From contig URGK01000062.1 of the NCBI GenBank assembly GCA_900547295.1, positions 1 through 16,178 of the forward strand: a stretch of DNA of 16,178 bases, given 5' to 3'. The translations under genes were made by a program, and so were the position numbers. Origin of the DNA: an uncultured Eubacteriales bacterium. GTDB taxonomy: Bacteria; Bacillota; Clostridia; Peptostreptococcales; Anaerovoracaceae. Positions 14,338-16,178 of the stretch are shown here, one piece after another. Position 1 is the stretch's first letter. Each line of letters opens with the position of its first letter. The notes below the pieces were generated by a model. It did no database searches. It was not told where the DNA came from and worked only from the letters and a program-made list of their open reading frames with translations.

Positions 14338-14995
14338 CGGGTTTAATCTCCTCACGTATAATATCTCTCATAAAAATACCGTCTGCATCATCATTTTCAA
14401 GCTCTGCAAAAAATGCGTTTCTGGCTTCTTCATCTCTGGCTTTGCGCAGAGTATAGTATATGGTGCTGTCTGCAGGCTCGTATGAAGTGAAGTTGATACA
14501 GTCAAAGGCTTTCCTGCTTTTTAATACAAATTGTTCACCAGGGTTTCCAAGACGCATTGCATATGACAGCTGCTTTAGGGAAATTTCGTTATTGACAAAG
14601 GCGCGTGCAAAGGAAAAATATGAGTCATCAGCCCTGTAGCCGATAATCACATCATAGCCGGTGATGTCGGGCAGAAAGTTCTCATACAGCCATTGTGCCC
14701 CTTTTTTCATAATCGGGGTGGACAGCCGGACCTTTCGGTTGTTCATAAGAAGTGCCAGCCAGTGAAGAATAGTATATTCCTCTGATGACAGGTTCAGAAT
14801 ATTAAGTGATGATATATCAATTTCATATTTGTTTACAAAGCCGTCTGTATTTTCTGTGCAGGCCCATTCCTTTGCCAGCTCTATATGCTCAGTGCAGTAA
14901 AACCCCTGTCCGTAATCATTATATACAGTGCCTTTGCGGTATTCGGGGGTTTTAATAATCTCGGAAGAACCGTGATATATGGTTAGATTGCTCAT
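14318..14995 (-). CDS. DUF3990 domain protein, putative ADP-ribosyltransferase-fold toxin
   Basis: The 225-aa protein matches the DUF3990 pattern: a start IYHGSSEIIKTPEY (Y7-H8-G9), then YGQGFYCTEHIELAKEWA (Y28-A45), YDVIIGYRADDSYFSFAR (about 114-131), and GNPGEQFVLKS (150-160). These correspond to the H, Y and E elements of ADP-ribosyltransferase-like folds, with H8, Y33 and E154 as candidate catalytic residues. Enzyme activity is inferred from fold similarity recalled from memory; the target is unknown. It is first in a two-gene operon whose second gene encodes an HTH protein, a classic toxin-antitoxin layout with the toxin first. The ribosome site AGGAGAT is 5 nt before ATG 14995. A promoter with near-consensus boxes and duplicated operator-like repeats precedes it. 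Confidence 0.75.
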   Translation of the reverse strand: MSNLTIYHGSSEIIKTPEYRKGTVYNDYGQGFYCTEHIELAKEWACTENTDGFVNKYEIDISSLNILNLSSEEYTILHWLALLMNNRKVRLSTPIMKKGAQWLYENFLPDITGYDVIIGYRADDSYFSFARAFVNNEISLKQLSYAMRLGNPGEQFVLKSRKAFDCINFTSYEPADSTIYYTLRKARDEEARNAFFAELENDDADGIFMRDIIREEIKPDDLRLR

Positions 14996-15005
14996 AAAAC
15001 ATCTC

Positions 15006-15052
15006 CTATACTTCTACAGAGTTATATTATATACTATACTTCTACAGAAGTA
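15006..15052. repeat. Duplicated operator-like repeats at the DUF3990/HTH promoter
   Basis: The 15-mer CTATACTTCTACAGA occurs at 15006-15020 and again at 15034-15048, 28 bp apart. The upstream copy extends into a 16-bp palindrome with 7-bp arms, TACTTCT-AC-AGAAGTA (15037-15052), overlapping the -10 and the spacer. The other copy lies at about +6 to +20. Both positions would block transcription if bound. Confidence 0.7.
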
Positions 15053-15061
15053 GTTTGTCAA
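15033..15061 (-). promoter_or_regulatory. Promoter of the DUF3990/HTH module
   Basis: On the minus strand a perfect TTGACA (plus 15056-15061), a 17-nt spacer and TATAGT (plus 15033-15038, 5 of 6) form one of the strongest promoters in the window. The start falls near 15026. Such a strong promoter would fit repression by the module's own HTH protein. Confidence 0.85.
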
Positions 15062-15114
15062 TATAGGTGAAAATCATTTGTGTATGCAAGTACTAGCTTT
15101 AAATCTATTGTTGT

Positions 15115-15138
15115 AAAAATAAAAACGGAAAACCCGTT
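15115..15138 (-). terminator. Hairpin terminator, copy A of a tandem pair
   Basis: AACGG (15124-15128) pairs with CCGTT (15134-15138). On the minus strand the stem is followed by TTTATTTTTA. The left flank shares 15 identical bases, AAAAATAAAAACGGA, with copy B 62 bp away. Confidence 0.6.
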
Positions 15139-15176
15139 GATAAATTTGATATGCGCTGATTTACTAACCATATATG

Positions 15177-15201
15177 AAAAATAAAAACGGATTTTCCGTT
15201 T
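15177..15201 (-). terminator. Hairpin terminator, copy B of a tandem pair
   Basis: AAACGGA (15185-15191) pairs with TCCGTTT (15195-15201) around a 3-nt loop. On the minus strand TTATTTTT follows. Same 15-base flank as copy A. Confidence 0.65.
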
Positions 15202-15314
15202 ATAATTTTGAAATCAGGTTTGAAACCATTTTCATTGCATAGGAAAAGATAATAATTGTTCAAGTAAAAATTCAATATATTGGCGATGTGAAAAGTATTG
15301 TCTTTGACTCCACT

Positions 15315-15343
15315 AAAAAAGGAAGCCCTTTTACAGACTTCCC
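15315..15343 (-). terminator. Terminator of the truncated NADH peroxidase/rubrerythrin gene
   Basis: On the minus strand GGAAG (plus 15338-15342) and CTTCC (plus 15321-15325) form a stem followed by TTTTTT (plus 15315-15320). It lies 22 nt after the stop of the gene relic, so the relic kept its native 3' end. Confidence 0.7.
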
Positions 15344-15365
15344 AAATCGTTAGCTGTTGAATTCC

Positions 15366-15443
15366 CTATTTGAAGTATCTGTTAAGCAGTCCCTCAAATG
15401 CAGCACCGTGTCTTGCTTCGTCCTTTGCCATTTCGTGCACTGT
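15366..15443 (-). pseudogene. 3' fragment of reverse-rubrerythrin/NADH peroxidase
   Basis: On the minus strand 25 codons and a TAG encode TVHEMAKDEARHGAAFEGLL followed by NRYFK. This is the last helix of the C-terminal ferritin-like domain of clostridial NADH peroxidase (reverse rubrerythrin), including the di-iron ligand pattern E-x2-x-x-x-D-E-x2-H. Homology stops abruptly at the first Thr; the sequence before it (towards 15510) does not continue the domain, and no rubredoxin part exists in the window. The rest of the gene was therefore lost or moved, probably by the adjacent IS. The original enzyme detoxifies H2O2/O2 in anaerobes; the fragment cannot function. A functional copy is presumably elsewhere. 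Confidence 0.8.
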
Positions 15444-15476
15444 AAAAGAGGTTGAATGGTTATAATCGTTGAAATT

Positions 15477-15764
15477 TCAATGGTGAATCAAATTAAAAAT
15501 GACAGTTATATGACCACAACTATAGTCCTTTTTGACAATGTAACAAGAAAAGTTGCAAGTCAAGGAGGATTTTTTTATGGAGTTGTCATAATCTTTTTTG
15601 GCTTCCGGGCTTGACAGGCATTCTTTACTAAACTCGCTACACCACTTAGAAATGCTGGCTTTCGATACCCCATACTCAGCGGTGATGCTTTTGTAGGTAC
15701 GACCTTCTTCTTCATGAAGACGTACTATTTTTTTCTTAAATTCAGGTGTGTAACTTTGTGGCAT
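15477..15764 (-). pseudogene. Truncated IS3-family transposase OrfA
   Basis: The first 60 residues, beginning MPQSYTPEFKKKIVRLHEEE and ending near EAKKDYD, are the helix-turn-helix DNA-binding part of an IS3-family OrfA (HTH helices around KSITAEYGVSKASISKW). After that the frame leaves the family: the expected leucine-zipper helix with KENxxLKK repeats is absent, and about 33 unrelated residues rich in Cys, Ser and Ile run through the IS end to a stop at 15477. No DDE domain follows. ATG 15764 has an AAGAGG ribosome site and an upstream promoter, so the fragment could still be expressed and bind IS ends, but it cannot transpose. Confidence 0.75.
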
Positions 15765-15841
15765 GATAATTACCTCTTTTCTCTACTGGATTTATTATAT
15801 CTTATTAGCCACTACTGTTACAACGTTAGTTGTTGTGCTCA
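15511..15841 (-). mobile_element. Internally deleted IS3-like element (331 bp)
   Basis: The ends TGACCACAAC (15511-15520) and, on the other strand, TGAGCACAAC (plus 15832-15841) match at 9 of 10 positions, and TGTAACA recurs inverted inside both ends (15539-15545 and 15816-15822). Between them lies only the front of an IS3-type orfA; the catalytic orfB is gone. No clear target duplication is visible beside the ends. It resembles a MITE-like deletion derivative. Confidence 0.55.
15794..15823 (-). promoter_or_regulatory. Promoter of the transposase fragment
   Basis: On the minus strand TTGTAA (plus 15818-15823), an 18-nt spacer and a perfect TATAAT (plus 15794-15799) lie just inside the right end of the element. 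Confidence 0.55.
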
Positions 15842-15863
15842 AGCTTTTTGGTAACACAGATTC

Positions 15864-16022
15864 ATGAAAAACTGTCCAAAAAGTGTCTTAATTTACGAGA
15901 CCATTATACAACGTCATAAAGTGCTTTATTACAATTTGCTCACAAGCGGTAAAATGAACAGCCACCTTGCTGATATTGCACAACAGGTTCAATATCTTAT
16001 TCTCCGGCGGGAAAAAAGATAG
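15864..16022 (+). pseudogene. Fragment of transposon protein TnpV
   Basis: A 52-codon frame contains RHKVLYYNLLTSGKMNSHLADI (broken here: residues 18-39), the central signature of TnpV, a small protein of unknown role carried by clostridial transposons. TnpV normally has about 115-125 residues: the N-terminal two thirds before this signature and the GVTEQLKAENQMLWVQRMNNI-type end are both missing. The last dozen residues do not fit the family, pointing to deletion or frame decay. No ribosome site precedes ATG 15864. I read it as transposon debris beside the IS remnant. Confidence 0.65.
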
Positions 16023-16053
16023 TGCTAAATCCTAAAGACGGGTGCAATGCGTA

Positions 16054-16082
16054 TTGAAAAAGCTTTCCGGATAGTGTATTAT
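16054..16082 (+). promoter_or_regulatory. Promoter of the secreted protein gene at the right edge
   Basis: TTGAAA (16054-16059), a 17-nt spacer and TATTAT (16077-16082) each match at least 4 of 6 consensus bases. The predicted start near 16089 gives a leader of about 39 nt. Confidence 0.7.
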
Positions 16083-16127
16083 AAAATGAGGTAATAAAGT
16101 CGAAATGCTTATAAAGGAGAGAATTTT

Positions 16128-16178
16128 ATGGGTAAAAGAAGGTGGCATAAGAGGCTGTCGGTAGCCGTGCTGGCAGCG
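16128..16178 (+). CDS. N-terminus of a probable secreted protein, cut by the window edge
   Basis: Seventeen codons are present, encoding MGKRRWHKRLSVAVLAA, a strongly basic start followed by the beginning of a hydrophobic segment, as in a Sec signal peptide. AAAGGAGAG lies 6-7 nt before ATG 16128 and a good promoter lies upstream. The mature protein is outside the window, so its function cannot be stated. Confidence 0.7.
   Translation, partial: MGKRRWHKRLSVAVLAA

Larger units (their letters stand above)
15062..15314. other. AT-rich gene-free stretch with two tandem hairpins
   Basis: No frame here has a ribosome site or recognisable product. Apart from the two hairpins listed separately, I see only an 11-bp near-palindrome GGTTTGAAACC (15218-15228). 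The segment joins the toxin-antitoxin-like module to mobile-element debris. Confidence 0.5.

Noticed and set aside
15115..15201. CRISPR-like repeats
   Set aside because: Only two copies with a 62-bp period and hairpins with U-runs; this is a terminator pair, not an array.
15218..15228. GGTTTGAAACC near-palindrome as an operator
   Set aside because: Short, odd-length, and no promoter or gene beside it that it could control.
15990..16076. Cyclic-di-GMP (GEMM-I) riboswitch-like segment before the right-edge gene
   Set aside because: A stretch with GCTAAATCC and GGGTGCAATGC vaguely recalls the aptamer core, but the conserved bases do not align well, and a good promoter overlaps and follows it, so the RNA would lack the aptamer. 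A covariance-model scan would decide.

Overview
This looks like chromosomal DNA from a low-to-moderate GC Gram-positive anaerobe of the class Clostridia, probably an Oscillospirales/Ruminococcaceae-like gut bacterium. The evidence is strong AGGAGG-type ribosome sites before almost every gene, an orphan Na+-pumping decarboxylase beta subunit, a fragment of reverse-rubrerythrin/NADH peroxidase, a cell-wall sorting signal, and a DUF3990 plus HTH gene pair. The genus is a guess.

Layout. 1-55: 5' part of a tRNA-Lys(CUU), minus strand, with its promoter. 217-333: a tiny hydrophilic basic peptide gene with a strong RBS and a possible forespore sigma-G promoter, followed by a terminator. 431-460: a perfect 10+10 bp inverted repeat upstream of an Na+-translocating decarboxylase beta subunit (581-1744). 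1965-3890: an EF-G-like translational GTPase of the EF-G2 type. 4000-4836: a TerC-family membrane protein whose RBS lies directly behind a terminator-like hairpin. 4953-6329: radA, with a well-formed promoter and a LexA-box-like palindrome over the predicted start site.

6700-9293 is a minus-strand operon panG-like/panB/panC for pantothenate synthesis, with one promoter, a 128-nt leader and a strong terminator; panD is not in the window. 9561-12062 (minus) encodes a large secreted, wall-anchored protein with two lectin-like beta-trefoil regions and a bacterial PI-PLC X domain whose catalytic residues are intact. It is divergent from an AGCS-family Na+/alanine symporter (12231-13613).

The right end (13.7-16.1 kb) is accessory DNA. 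It holds a two-gene toxin-antitoxin-like module (DUF3990 ADP-ribosyltransferase-fold protein and an HTH protein, overlapping by 20 nt) with a near-consensus promoter carrying duplicated 15-bp operator-like repeats. Next come two tandem hairpin terminators sharing a 15-bp identity, a 25-codon relic of the C-terminus of an NADH peroxidase/reverse rubrerythrin, a 331-bp internally deleted IS3-like element with a truncated orfA, and a relic of tnpV. The window closes with a well-expressed start of a secreted protein gene cut off at residue 17.

How they fit together: the left two thirds is housekeeping (tRNA, translation, DNA repair, vitamin B5, membrane transport), mostly single-gene units each bounded by a promoter and terminator. 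The novel candidates are the DUF3990/HTH module, the wall-anchored PI-PLC, the candidate SOS operator before radA, and the small peptide gene near the left edge.
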